NCBI RefSeq assembly: GCF_017996735.1
Contig: NZ_JAGOGJ010000014.1
Coordinates: 18,069 to 82,068 of the forward strand
Reading direction: 5' to 3'
From: Niveispirillum sp.
GTDB lineage: Bacteria; Pseudomonadota; Alphaproteobacteria; Azospirillales; Azospirillaceae
DNA: 64,000 bases
The number at the start of each line of letters is the position of its first letter. The first letter of the stretch is position 1. Positions 45,683 to 54,189 of this stretch are shown one piece after another. The translations under genes were made by a program, and so were the position numbers. Under the pieces are notes generated by a model. It saw only the letters and a program-made list of their open reading frames with translations. It was not told the DNA's origin and ran no database searches.

Positions 45683-47065
45683 ATGTTGCGTCGCTGGCGG
45701 GTCTTGCTTTATCTTTTTTATGCCGTTCCATTGGTGTTGTTTCTGGCGATCAATATGCCGGTCTACCTCAATGCGGATGAGACAAACCATCTGATGCGCG
45801 CCGAGACGGTGTTGGATGGTCAGTTGATCGGTACGCGCACGGCGGACGGCCGTTCCGGCGGCGAGATCGATGACAATATGCTGTCTGTGCTGCGGATACA
45901 GTGGCCGCTGCTCTCTGTGCCGGAGGCCCGCGCCACCCATGCCATCACCGATGCGGCCTGGGCGATCAAATGGGGTGGGCCGCGCACTTTTGCGGACATT
46001 CCCAACACCATCATCTATCCACCCACGCTCTATGCGCCCGTCATCGCCGGGCTCGGCTTGGGAAAGCTGCTGGATCTGTCGATTGCGCAATCCTTCGTGG
46101 TGGCGCGGCTGGCCAACGGCTTGGTGTCCATTCTGATTGCGGCTCTTGCCCTGCATCTGGCGGCGCGGGGCTGGCGCATGCTGTTCGCGGTCCTGCTGTT
46201 GCCGATGAGCCTGGCGCAGATGGCGTCGGCCTCTCAGGATGCGCTGCTGATCGCTGGTGGCGCCTTGCTGGTCGCCCTGGTGTCGCGGCCCGTGGCCCAG
46301 GAACGGCCGGCAACGAACGGGGAATTCATCTCCATGGCCGTGCTGATCACGCTGCTGTCGATGTCGCGGCCGACCAATTTTGCCTTCCTGCTGTTTCTGC
46401 TGCCGCTGGCGCCCCGTCTTGTAGGGCGTGTCTCCCTGGCCAGCGTCCTGCCCGCCATGCTGGCTCTGGTCCTGGGCTGGATATTGTGGATGGCGCTGGA
46501 GGTGCAGGTGCAGCAGGTCTGGGGCGATGTCGTGCCCTCAACGTCGGGGCAGGTTCGGCACCTGCTGGAAAACCCGCTGGATTTCTTCCGGGCACTATAT
46601 GGCACCTGGACGACGGGGGCGGGCTATTGGGGCACAACGGTCATGATGCTGGGCTGGCTGGGCTGGTCGCAGTTCAACATCGTGCTGACCGGGTGGTTCT
46701 ATACGGCGGCGTTATGGATGCTCGGCGGCGCCCTTCTGGGTGACATGCTGGAGGAGGGGCACCATCCGCCTCGCTTCGCCGCCCTCGCCCTGGCCGTGGT
46801 CCTGATCTCTGCGCTCGGGATCTATTTCTTGCAATATCTCACCTTCTCTGCCGTTGGCGGAGATGAGGTCACCGGTGTGCAGGGCCGTTACTTCCTGGCC
46901 CTGCTGGCGACCCTGGGGCTGGCCGTGCCGTCGCTGGCGCGCTTCCTGCCCGACCGTGTGGCGCGTCATGCCCGTGATGTGCTGACGGTGACGGTCCTGG
47001 CCTTCCCCCTGGTTACCCTGGCCCTGCTGCCGAAGATTGTCATCGCCCGTGCCGTCATGGGATAA
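45683..47065 (+). CDS. polytopic membrane protein, DUF2142-like
   Basis: The 460-residue protein has about ten transmembrane helices with a large loop after helix 1 (LNADETNHLMRAETVLDGQLIG), then SQDALLIAGGALLVALVSRP. The layout resembles DUF2142 proteins, which look like GT-C-fold glycosyltransferases. The acidic DE pair in the first loop fits that fold. A lipid-linked sugar donor would be expected; the acceptor is unknown. It may belong with the preceding methyltransferase, which is divergent, as a surface-glycan pair. Confidence 0.7.
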   Translation: MLRRWRVLLYLFYAVPLVLFLAINMPVYLNADETNHLMRAETVLDGQLIGTRTADGRSGGEIDDNMLSVLRIQWPLLSVPEARATHAITDAAWAIKWGGPRTFADIPNTIIYPPTLYAPVIAGLGLGKLLDLSIAQSFVVARLANGLVSILIAALALHLAARGWRMLFAVLLLPMSLAQMASASQDALLIAGGALLVALVSRPVAQERPATNGEFISMAVLITLLSMSRPTNFAFLLFLLPLAPRLVGRVSLASVLPAMLALVLGWILWMALEVQVQQVWGDVVPSTSGQVRHLLENPLDFFRALYGTWTTGAGYWGTTVMMLGWLGWSQFNIVLTGWFYTAALWMLGGALLGDMLEEGHHPPRFAALALAVVLISALGIYFLQYLTFSAVGGDEVTGVQGRYFLALLATLGLAVPSLARFLPDRVARHARDVLTVTVLAFPLVTLALLPKIVIARAVMG

Positions 47066-47069
47066 AAAA

Positions 47070-47096
47070 CTGCCGCCCCCAAGGAAGGGGCGGCAG
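47070..47096. terminator. terminator between convergent genes
   Basis: A 10-bp perfect stem (CTGCCGCCCC/GGGGCGGCAG) is preceded by AAAAAA, which is a U-run for the minus-strand TonB receptor transcript. It also follows the DUF2142-like stop by 4 bp. Confidence 0.85.
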
Positions 47097-47129
47097 GGGA
47101 GAAGGCTGATCGTCGGGATATGATCCGGG

Positions 47130-49436
47130 TCAGAAACCGACCCGGACAGAGGCGCCGAAATACCGTTCGGCGTCACGCGGGGTGATCTGGCGCATGAAGG
47201 CGGTGCCGTTCGGAATGCGCAGGATCACGTACTGCTTGTCCGTGATGTTCTTGGCGATCAGCGAGACACGATATTTGTCATCGTCCGACGACCAGGCCAG
47301 CACCGCATCCCAGGTGGCATAGCCCGCCTGGACCGCGTTGGGGTTCTGGTTGATGTCGAAACCCTGCTTGGAGGTAAACTGCATCGTGTTCGACAGGCTC
47401 AGATCACCATTGGGCAGGTCGACGGGCAGACGCCAGTCGGCGGTGACGGAGCCCTTCCATTTGGCGGAGAAGGGCAGCCGCTTGCCGTTGATGGCGTCGG
47501 CGCAGGTGGGTGTCGTGGTCGGGCACTTGAACGTGTCGATGCGCGCCTTGGTGTACGAGACGCCGCCGTTGAATTCCAGATCGTGGCTGGCGGCCCAGGT
47601 GAAGTCGGCCTCCAGGCCACGCGTCGACACTGAACCGGCATTGGTCAGGCGCGTCACCACCTGTCCGGCCACCAGTTCCAGATTGTTGGCCTGATACCCG
47701 TCATAGATGGTCTTGAAGGCCGCCAGGTTCAGCATCAGGCCCGCTTCGGGGAAACGGGTCTTCAGGCCGGCTTCGTAGCTGTTCGACGTTTCCTCGGAAA
47801 TGGGCAGTGTGTCGGTGCCCACCATGTTGAAGAAGACGTTCAGCGCCGGACCCTTATAGCCACGGGTGTAGGTGGCGTAACCGATGATGTCGTCGGCGAA
47901 ATCATACTGGATGCCGGCATTGCCGGACACGCCATCCTGCTTCGTGCTGCCATCGGCCGCGAAATAAGGCCGGACGCCGGGGAAGGCGGCGGTGGAGGTG
48001 GAACGGCGTTCGAAATCGAACGACACCTTGTCCTTGGTGTAACGCCCGCCCAGGATGGCGCGGAAATCGTCGGTGAAGTTGACCGTCGCCTGACCGAAGG
48101 CGGCGTAGTTCTTCAGCCTGGTGGTGAAATCCGCGTTGCCCTGGTTCGTGGTGAAGGTCGAGGCGCCCTGCCGGCAGGGGAGCAACCCGTTCACCGCCGC
48201 CAGGGTGGTGGCGGTACAGGCCGTGACGGTGCGGTTGAAGAAGTCCACTTCCTTCGTGGTGTAGTAATAGACGCCGGCCACATAATCGATGAAGTTCTGG
48301 CCCGTCGATGCGATGCGCAGTTCCTGTGTGAACTGGTCGAAGGACAGGTCGCCCCGGTCATGGGAGCGCACGTCGCTGGCCGCCGCGCCCGTTGCCACAT
48401 AGAGCGGCGCATCGGAGCGGAAATCGCCGTCGCGCTGCTGGTAATTGTACCAGTGGCGATAGGCGGTGATGGAGGTGATGGCGGCCCCGCCCAGGTCGAT
48501 ATCGGCCTGCAGCGACACGCCGGAATTCTTGTCCCGCGTCTTCGGGTCCAGATCGTTGTCGATATCCTTGTTCTTCGCGCCCGGCGTCAGCGGGGCCAGC
48601 GAGGGCTTGAAGATCTGGTCCTGATAGGCGCCGGGGAAGACGGTGCCGATGCTGTCGGCATAGCCATTGTCATTGCCCCGGGCATAGTCGGCGATGGCCG
48701 TGAAGGTCACATTCTCCGTCGCGTCCAGCACCAGTTTCATGCGGGCGCCGTAACGTTCATAACCGTTGACGTCGTGGCCGTTGAACACGTTCTTGCCATT
48801 GCCGTCATAATGGCTGAAGAAGCCCGTGATCAGGCCGGCCAGCTTGTCCGACAGGGGGCCGGAGACGCCGGCCTTCAACCGGTACTCGTTGCCTTCATAA
48901 TAGGAGGCCTCGGCAAAGCCCTTCGGCGTGACCGAGGGGGACCGGGTGATGATGTTCACCACGCCGGCCGACGCGTTCTTGCCGAAGATCGATCCCTGGG
49001 GCCCGCGCAGCACCTCCACCCGTTCCAGGTCCAGGAAGTCGGCCGTCTGTTGCCCGGCGCGGGCATAGACAACGCCGTCGATCACTGTCGACACCGACGG
49101 TTCCACGCCCGACGCGAAGGAGATGGTGCCCACGCCACGAATGGAGATGGCGCTGTCCTTGTTGGTGTTGCCCTTGCGGAATGTGATGGTCGGTACACGT
49201 TGGAACAGTTGCTCGGCCGAATTGATGTTGGCCTGTTCCAACTGGCTGCCGGTCACCACGCTGATGGCCACGGGCACATCCTGCAGGTTCTGCACGCGCT
49301 TTTGCGCGGTGACGATGATCTCTTCCAGAAGAAAGCCGCCATCGGCGCTGTCCTGGGCCCAGGCGGCACCGGACAGGCCGATCATCGCCAGAGCCGTGCC
49401 GGCCGCGAGCCGCGTCAGTTGCTTTCCACGCTGCAT
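47130..49436 (-). CDS. TonB-dependent outer-membrane receptor of the GntR regulon
   Basis: The 768-residue receptor is read from ATG 49436 with an excellent ribosome site (GGGAGGAAATGAC). It has a signal peptide (cleavage after AAWAQ), a TonB-box-like segment LEEIIVTAQKR, the plug (DVPVAISVVTGSQLEQANINSAEQL; VEVLRGPQGSIFGKNASAGVVNIITRSP) and a 22-strand-type barrel ending in SVRVGF. Two operator-like sites lie in its upstream region, shared with the divergent aldehyde dehydrogenase. Being tied to the sulfoquinovosidase by those sites, it is a candidate importer of sulfoquinovosyl glycerides. Confidence 0.93.
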   Translation of the reverse strand: MQRGKQLTRLAAGTALAMIGLSGAAWAQDSADGGFLLEEIIVTAQKRVQNLQDVPVAISVVTGSQLEQANINSAEQLFQRVPTITFRKGNTNKDSAISIRGVGTISFASGVEPSVSTVIDGVVYARAGQQTADFLDLERVEVLRGPQGSIFGKNASAGVVNIITRSPSVTPKGFAEASYYEGNEYRLKAGVSGPLSDKLAGLITGFFSHYDGNGKNVFNGHDVNGYERYGARMKLVLDATENVTFTAIADYARGNDNGYADSIGTVFPGAYQDQIFKPSLAPLTPGAKNKDIDNDLDPKTRDKNSGVSLQADIDLGGAAITSITAYRHWYNYQQRDGDFRSDAPLYVATGAAASDVRSHDRGDLSFDQFTQELRIASTGQNFIDYVAGVYYYTTKEVDFFNRTVTACTATTLAAVNGLLPCRQGASTFTTNQGNADFTTRLKNYAAFGQATVNFTDDFRAILGGRYTKDKVSFDFERRSTSTAAFPGVRPYFAADGSTKQDGVSGNAGIQYDFADDIIGYATYTRGYKGPALNVFFNMVGTDTLPISEETSNSYEAGLKTRFPEAGLMLNLAAFKTIYDGYQANNLELVAGQVVTRLTNAGSVSTRGLEADFTWAASHDLEFNGGVSYTKARIDTFKCPTTTPTCADAINGKRLPFSAKWKGSVTADWRLPVDLPNGDLSLSNTMQFTSKQGFDINQNPNAVQAGYATWDAVLAWSSDDDKYRVSLIAKNITDKQYVILRIPNGTAFMRQITPRDAERYFGASVRVGF

Positions 49437-49503
49437 GTCATTTCCTCCCTGTTCAATTGTCGGCTCCCCTTGTTGGCGGGGTTGCTCCATTCCTACCGCA
49501 TGG

Positions 49504-49538
49504 TCTTAGGTAAGACAAGAGTTGTATCTTATATAAGA
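49504..49538. promoter_or_regulatory. tandem GntR-type operator candidates between TonB receptor and aldehyde dehydrogenase
   Basis: TCTTATATAAGA at 49527-49538 is a perfect 12-bp palindrome. TCTTAGGTAAGA at 49504-49515 has the same half-sites with a GG centre and extends to GTCTTA/TAAGAC. Both lie in the divergent spacer and match the sites at 42331 and 51152. Confidence 0.7.
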
Positions 49539-49613
49539 GTTGGAATAGATACTCGTCCAGCCCGATAGAGGGGGCGCCGCGACGCCCGCCACATGGAAGA
49601 AGGAACCCCGGAA

Positions 49614-51065
49614 ATGCCGATTTCCCACCCGCTGCTGCGTCAGCAATGCCTCATCAATGGCGTTTGGCAGGATGCCATGGACGGTGCCCGTATCGCTGTT
49701 TCCAATCCCTCAACAGGTGATGTGCTGGGGTCAATACCGCGCGGCGGCCGGGCTGAGGCCAAGGCCGCCATAGATACCGCGCACCGCGCCTTTCAGGACT
49801 GGCGGACATGGACGGCCGCTGACCGCGCCAACCTGATGATGAAGCTGCACGATGCCATCCTGGCCAACAAGGCGGACCTGGGCCGCCTGTTGACCTTGGA
49901 AATGGGCAAGCCGCTGGCCGAGGCGGTGGGAGAGGTGACGCTGGGTGCGGCCTATATCCGCTGGTTCGCGGAAGAAGCCCGGCGCGTCTATGGCGATGTC
50001 ATCCCGTCGCCCTGGAAGAACCGTCGCCTGCTGGCCGTGCGGGAACCGGTGGGGGTGGTGGGGGCCATCACACCCTGGAACTTCCCCAACAGCATGATCG
50101 CGCGCAAGCTGGGCGCTGCCCTGGCCGCCGGCTGTACCATGGTGGTGAAGCCGGCGAGCCAGACCCCCTATTCGGCGCTGGCCATGGGCGTCCTGGCCCA
50201 ACAGGTTGGCTTCCCCCCCGGCGTGGTGAACATTGTCACCGGTACGGCGGCAGAGATCGCGGCGGAGATGTGTGAGAATCCGCACCTCGCCAAGATCACC
50301 TTCACGGGCTCCACATCCGTGGGCAAGGCCCTGGCGGCCCAGGCCATGGCGCAGATGAAGCGGGTTTCCATGGAACTGGGCGGCAATGCACCCTTCATCG
50401 TGTTCGACGATGCCGATCTGGATGCCGCCGTGGCGGGGGCCATGCTGGCCAAGTTCCGCAATACCGGCCAGACCTGCGTCTGCGCCAACCGCATCCTGGT
50501 CCAGGCCGGCATCCATGACGCCTTTGTGGAGCGCATGGCGGCGGCCGTGTCGGCCATGAAGGTGGGTGACGGGCTGGCGGATGGGGTGGTGCAAGGCCCG
50601 CTGATCGATATGGGCGGGGTGGCTAAGATCGAGGAACATATCGCCGATGCCGTGGCCAAGGGGGCGCGGGTCGTGACCGGCGGGGGGCGGCATGCGCTGG
50701 GCGGCAGTTTCTTCCAGCCGACCCTGATCATCGGTGCCACGTCCGATATGCTGGTGGCGCGGGATGAAAGTTTCGCGCCGTTGGCGCCCGTCTTCCAGTT
50801 CGCGACGGAGGCGGATGCCCTGCGCATGGCCAACGATACCGAATATGGGCTGGCCTCTTATGTCTATACACGTGACCTGGGCCGGGCCTTCCGGATGATG
50901 GAAGGGCTGGATTATGGTCTGGTCGGTATCAATGAAGGGCTGATCACGACGGAGGTGGCGCCGTTCGGCGGGCATAAGGAATCGGGCGTCGGCGTGGAAG
51001 GCTCCCGCCACGGTATCGACGATTACACGACGCTGAAATATGCCTGCATCGGCGGACTGGGGTAA
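49614..51065 (+). CDS. NAD(P)-dependent aldehyde dehydrogenase (succinate-semialdehyde dehydrogenase-like)
   Basis: The 483-residue enzyme oxidises a small aldehyde to its acid. I chose ATG 49614 over 49593 because GAAGAAGGA lies just upstream. The motifs PWNFPNSMIARKLGAALAAG, FTGSTSVGKAL, Glu in SMELGGNAPF and catalytic Cys in RNTGQTCVCANR place it in the GabD group. Sulfolactaldehyde dehydrogenases of sulfoquinovose pathways are GabD-like, and this gene shares operator-like sites with the TonB receptor, so sulfolactaldehyde is a plausible substrate. Succinate or glutarate semialdehyde remain alternatives. Confidence 0.9.
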   Translation: MPISHPLLRQQCLINGVWQDAMDGARIAVSNPSTGDVLGSIPRGGRAEAKAAIDTAHRAFQDWRTWTAADRANLMMKLHDAILANKADLGRLLTLEMGKPLAEAVGEVTLGAAYIRWFAEEARRVYGDVIPSPWKNRRLLAVREPVGVVGAITPWNFPNSMIARKLGAALAAGCTMVVKPASQTPYSALAMGVLAQQVGFPPGVVNIVTGTAAEIAAEMCENPHLAKITFTGSTSVGKALAAQAMAQMKRVSMELGGNAPFIVFDDADLDAAVAGAMLAKFRNTGQTCVCANRILVQAGIHDAFVERMAAAVSAMKVGDGLADGVVQGPLIDMGGVAKIEEHIADAVAKGARVVTGGGRHALGGSFFQPTLIIGATSDMLVARDESFAPLAPVFQFATEADALRMANDTEYGLASYVYTRDLGRAFRMMEGLDYGLVGINEGLITTEVAPFGGHKESGVGVEGSRHGIDDYTTLKYACIGGLG

Positions 51066-51151
51066 GGTCGCGATGATCGGGACCGCCCCGCGCGGTGTGC
51101 GGAGCGGTCCTCAGTCCCAAAAATCTTGAAGATTCCGTGAGAACTGTTTTA

Positions 51152-51163
51152 TCTTATATAAGT
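51152..51163. promoter_or_regulatory. operator candidate before the GntR gene (autoregulation)
   Basis: TCTTATATAAGT lies 33 bp upstream of the GntR start and contains the 10-bp palindrome CTTATATAAG found in the other sites of the proposed regulon. Confidence 0.68.
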
Positions 51164-51195
51164 CTCTTTCATCCAGCACAGGATGCCTCCACCGC

Positions 51196-51912
51196 ATGGA
51201 CGTCCCCGGTTACCGCCCGCTTTACCGACAGGTCTATGACATCATCGTCAACAAGGTGGCGGAGGGTGTGTGGCGGCCGGGTGAGGCCATTCCCAGCGAA
51301 CATGCGCTGGCCCGCGAACTTGGCGTCAGCCAGGGGACCATGCGCAAGGTTCTGGACGCGCTGACGGCGGAAAAACTGCTGGTGCGGCACCAGGGCAAGG
51401 GGACCTTCATCGCGGAGAATACCCAGGAACGGTCCCTGTTCCGCTTCTTCCGCATGGTGCGGCCGGGCGGGGAACGGGTGACCCCGACCATGGGTGACCA
51501 GAGCGTGCGCGTACGCGTGGCGCGCGTGGCCGATCAGCAGAAGCTGGACCTGGCCAAGGGTGCCAAGGTGGTGGAGATCAACCGCGTCCGGCTTGTCGAT
51601 GGCAAGCCGACGATCCGGGAAACAATCATCCTGCCCTCCCTTCTGTTCCTGAAGATCGAAGACCGGATGCCGCTACCCAACACCCTCTATTCGCTGTACC
51701 AGACCGATTTTGGCATCAACATCGTGTCGGCGAACGAGGAACTGCGCGCCGATCTGGCCACACCCGATGACCAGCGCCTGCTGGCCGCCCCGGCGGGAGC
51801 GTCGATCCTGTGCATTGACCGGTTGGCCCTGTCGTTGCAGGACCGCAAGGTCGAATGGCGCATCAGCCGTGTCTATGCCCGTGACCTGACCTATTCGGTG
51901 ACGCTCAGCTAG
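51196..51912 (+). CDS. GntR-family regulator with UTRA effector domain (HutC subfamily)
   Basis: The 238-residue regulator has an N-terminal winged helix-turn-helix (PLYRQVYDIIVNKVAEGVWRPGEAIPSEHALARELGVS, then GTMRKVLDALTAEKLLVRHQGKGTFI). A C-terminal UTRA ligand domain follows (VVEINRVRLVDGKPTIRETIILP, then ILCIDRLALSLQDRKVEWRISRVYA). UTRA domains bind small metabolites such as sugars or sugar acids. Palindromic sites before its own gene, the TonB/aldehyde-dehydrogenase pair and the sulfoquinovosidase/ligase pair make it the likely local repressor. Sulfoquinovose or its glyceride is a reasonable inducer guess. Confidence 0.93.
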   Translation: MDVPGYRPLYRQVYDIIVNKVAEGVWRPGEAIPSEHALARELGVSQGTMRKVLDALTAEKLLVRHQGKGTFIAENTQERSLFRFFRMVRPGGERVTPTMGDQSVRVRVARVADQQKLDLAKGAKVVEINRVRLVDGKPTIRETIILPSLLFLKIEDRMPLPNTLYSLYQTDFGINIVSANEELRADLATPDDQRLLAAPAGASILCIDRLALSLQDRKVEWRISRVYARDLTYSVTLS

Positions 51913-51930
51913 CCCGCGCGCCGCACTCCG

Positions 51931-52281
51931 TCAGAACAGCGTCGCATAGATCTCCGGCTTGAAGCCGACGGTCAGCGTGCCGGCGCGGTCCAGCATGGGC
52001 CGCTTGATCATTGACGGCTGTTCCAGCATCAGGGCGATGGCCTTGTCGCGGTCCAGGCCCTGCTTCGCCTCCTCCGGCAGCTTTTTGAAGGTTGTGCCGG
52101 CGCGGTTCAGCACGGGTTCCCAGCCCAGCGCATCGACCCAGGCGGTCAGCCGCTCCCGGTCGATGCCCGCCACCTTGTAATCATGGAACTGATAGGCCAC
52201 GCCCTTGGCGTCCAGCCAGTCACGGGCCTTCTTCATCGTGTCGCAGTTCTTGATGCCGTAAAGGGTGACGCTGCCCGACAT
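51931..52281 (-). CDS. ArsC/Spx-family reductase-like protein (YffB type)
   Basis: The 116-residue thioredoxin-fold protein is read from ATG 52281. The N-terminal LYGIKNCDTMKKARDWLDAKGV has the ArsC-family Cys followed by DTMKKA, and IKRPMLDRAGTLTVGFKP matches the RP signature. This subgroup is usually annotated as arsenate reductase or Spx/MgsR-like, but many members are not arsenic-related. No ars genes are nearby, so the activity is uncertain. Confidence 0.85.
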   Translation of the reverse strand: MSGSVTLYGIKNCDTMKKARDWLDAKGVAYQFHDYKVAGIDRERLTAWVDALGWEPVLNRAGTTFKKLPEEAKQGLDRDKAIALMLEQPSMIKRPMLDRAGTLTVGFKPEIYATLF

Positions 52282-52348
52282 GGCTCCGCTCCGTAAGGTC
52301 GAATGCTGGGGGCGGTTTAACAGGTCGGGCGGGGCAGGGCCACCCCGT

Positions 52349-52762
52349 TCAGGCAGCCTTGCGGGCCGCCAGTTCCTCATACCGGGCATAGAGGATCGCT
52401 TCCTCCTTGTGCCAGCGCGACTGCAAAAGCGCGCTCATCCGGCCGAAATCCAGGGCGAATTCCATGCCCGACCCACCCTCCCGGTACTTGTCGAAGAAAC
52501 CCAGGATCTGGGCGCCCAAGGCCACCATCTCGTGGCTGAACTGATCGGCCGTGGCGGCGCGCAGCGGGTCCTGACGGGCGAGGCGGCGATAGTCGGGATA
52601 GAATTCCTCATCCTCCCGCCGGATATGGTCGATGAACAAAGTGCGCGCGGCCAGCAGCGTCCGCCGCCCTTCCTGTGTGCCGATGCCGTGCTGGCGCACC
52701 GGTTCCAGGATGGCCTTCAGTTCGGCATGGTCATGCTTGAGCTGGGGAACGATGCGGCTCAT
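52349..52762 (-). CDS. hemerythrin-domain protein
   Basis: The 137-residue four-helix protein is read from ATG 52762 (GGAGAAG upstream; ATG 52774 would add four residues). Candidate di-iron ligands are in LKHDHAELKAIL, FIDHIRREDEEFYP, FSHEMVALG and SRWHKEEAILY. Similar proteins bind oxygen or NO, or repair nitrosylated iron-sulfur clusters. A near-perfect NsrR-like box lies just upstream, pointing to nitrosative-stress control. Confidence 0.88.
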   Translation of the reverse strand: MSRIVPQLKHDHAELKAILEPVRQHGIGTQEGRRTLLAARTLFIDHIRREDEEFYPDYRRLARQDPLRAATADQFSHEMVALGAQILGFFDKYREGGSGMEFALDFGRMSALLQSRWHKEEAILYARYEELAARKAA

Positions 52763-52774
52763 GGTCTTCTCCAT

Positions 52775-52797
52775 AAGATGTATTTTTTATGCATCTT
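52775..52797. promoter_or_regulatory. NsrR-like (nitric-oxide-responsive) operator
   Basis: The 23-bp site is AAGATGTATTT, one T, then TTATGCATCTT. It closely follows the 11-1-11 NsrR consensus (AAGATGYATTT-N-AAATRCATCTT). It begins 13 bp upstream of the hemerythrin start (minus strand) and 115 bp before the plus-strand esterase. An NsrR gene is not in this window. Confidence 0.65.
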
Positions 52798-52911
52798 ATT
52801 TCCGAATGGTTCCGGTGGCGATGTGGCGGTCTGTCGCGGCGGGGCTTGTCTGACGTGGGGTGGCCATGCATCATTGTCCACCGGTTACCAAGCAAGAATC
52901 GAGGGGCGGAA

Positions 52912-53871
52912 ATGGCTGTATCGCGGCGGGACTGGTTGCGCGGGTCGGCATTGATGGCGGGCATGCTGGCCGCGCCGGCTGCAATGGGCACAGTGCCGAC
53001 GGCAGAGAAGCTGGAAATCTGGCCCGGCGGTATCGGGCCGGGATCGAAGGGGGCCGACCTGTCGCAGAAGATGGTGGAACGCAGCCAGGACCCGTCCAGG
53101 CCCGACCGTTATATGGAAGGGATCACCCGCCCCTATCTGACCATCCATCGTCCGCTCAGGCCCGATGGCCGTGCCCTTCTGATCACGCCCGGCGGCGGGT
53201 ATCAGCGGGTGGTGGTGGATAAGGAAGGTGGGGAGTTGGCGACCTTGCTGACAGCCCAAGGGTTCACCATCTTTGTGCTGACCTATCGCCTGCCGGGGGA
53301 GGCGCCGCAGCATGGCCCCACGGTGGCCTTGCAGGATGCGCAACGCGCCATGCGCCTGATCCGCCAGCGCGCAAAATCGTTCCGTATCGATGGCGACCGT
53401 CTGGGCATCATGGGTTTTTCCGCCGGCGGCCATGTTGCGGCGACGCTGGGCACCAAATTCGACGAGGTCGTGTATCACCCCGTCGATGCGGCCGACGGGC
53501 TGTCGGCGCGACCGGGGAAACTGGCCCTGATCTATCCCGTCATCGACATGGGTGGCGCCGCCCATGCAGGATCGCGCGACCGTATGCTGGGTCCCAACCC
53601 GTCGCAGGTGGAGGTGGAACGGTTCTCCGCCGATCGCAACGTCACGGCGGCGACCCCGTTCACCTTCCTGCTGCATGCCTGTGACGACATGGCGGTGCCG
53701 GTGGAAAACAGCCTGCTATTCCACGCCGCTTGTCGCAAGGCGGGGGTGGAGGTGGAGATGCATCTTTATGCCAGAGGTGGCCATGGCTTCGGCCACGGTC
53801 CCCGGATCGCGGCCGAAAACCCGCTGCGACGCTGGCCGGAACTGTTTACGGAGTGGTACGGGCGCGGGTAA
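52912..53871 (+). CDS. Tat-exported alpha/beta-hydrolase, acetyl-xylan-esterase-like
   Basis: The 319-residue protein is read from ATG 52912 (GAGGGGCGGAA upstream). A twin-arginine signal (SRRDWLRGSALMAGMLAAPAA) directs folded export. The hydrolase core has the oxyanion strand ALLITPGGGYQRVVVDKEG, the nucleophile Ser in MGFSAGGHVAATLG, the acid in CDDMAVPVENS and His in GGHGFG. The GGGY and late-Asp pattern resembles carbohydrate esterases of the acetyl-xylan/endoxylanase-accessory type. A lipid or glyceride esterase role is also possible. Confidence 0.87.
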   Translation: MAVSRRDWLRGSALMAGMLAAPAAMGTVPTAEKLEIWPGGIGPGSKGADLSQKMVERSQDPSRPDRYMEGITRPYLTIHRPLRPDGRALLITPGGGYQRVVVDKEGGELATLLTAQGFTIFVLTYRLPGEAPQHGPTVALQDAQRAMRLIRQRAKSFRIDGDRLGIMGFSAGGHVAATLGTKFDEVVYHPVDAADGLSARPGKLALIYPVIDMGGAAHAGSRDRMLGPNPSQVEVERFSADRNVTAATPFTFLLHACDDMAVPVENSLLFHAACRKAGVEVEMHLYARGGHGFGHGPRIAAENPLRRWPELFTEWYGRG

Positions 53872-54130
53872 CGGCCTCTCCCGCATTATCGGGTTTCAGG
53901 CCCCAGGAACGGAAGACCTCCCCCCGGCTGTCCTGACGGCGGCTGGCGGGACGGATTTCGTTTTCGCGCCGGCGGGCGGCCTTTTCAACGGCGGCCACGC
54001 TGTGGAAGTGCTTTCCATCCAGGCTGGAAAACAGCGGATGGGCGGAAAAGAAGCGGAAACCCTGGCCATCGGCCACGGCAAGGCCGGCTGCATGCCGGCT
54101 GGTTTCGATGCTGAATGCCTGGTTCGTCAT
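53846..54130 (-). CDS. small conserved-looking protein of unknown function
   Basis: The 94-residue protein is read from ATG 54130 with GGGAG upstream. The first 60 residues form a compact, well-spaced pattern (FSIETSRHAAGLAVADGQGFRFFSAHP, then LDGKHFHSVAAVEKAARR) and the tail is basic and Arg-rich. No signal or membrane helix is seen. Its 3' end overlaps the convergent esterase by 26 bp. I do not recognise a family name; codon use suggests it is real. Confidence 0.6.
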   Translation of the reverse strand: MTNQAFSIETSRHAAGLAVADGQGFRFFSAHPLFSSLDGKHFHSVAAVEKAARRRENEIRPASRRQDSRGEVFRSWGLKPDNAGEAVTRARTTP

Positions 54131-54189
54131 GTCAATAAACTCCCGTCGCGACGAAACAACGTTGTCGCGCTGTACAATGGTCATGTGCG

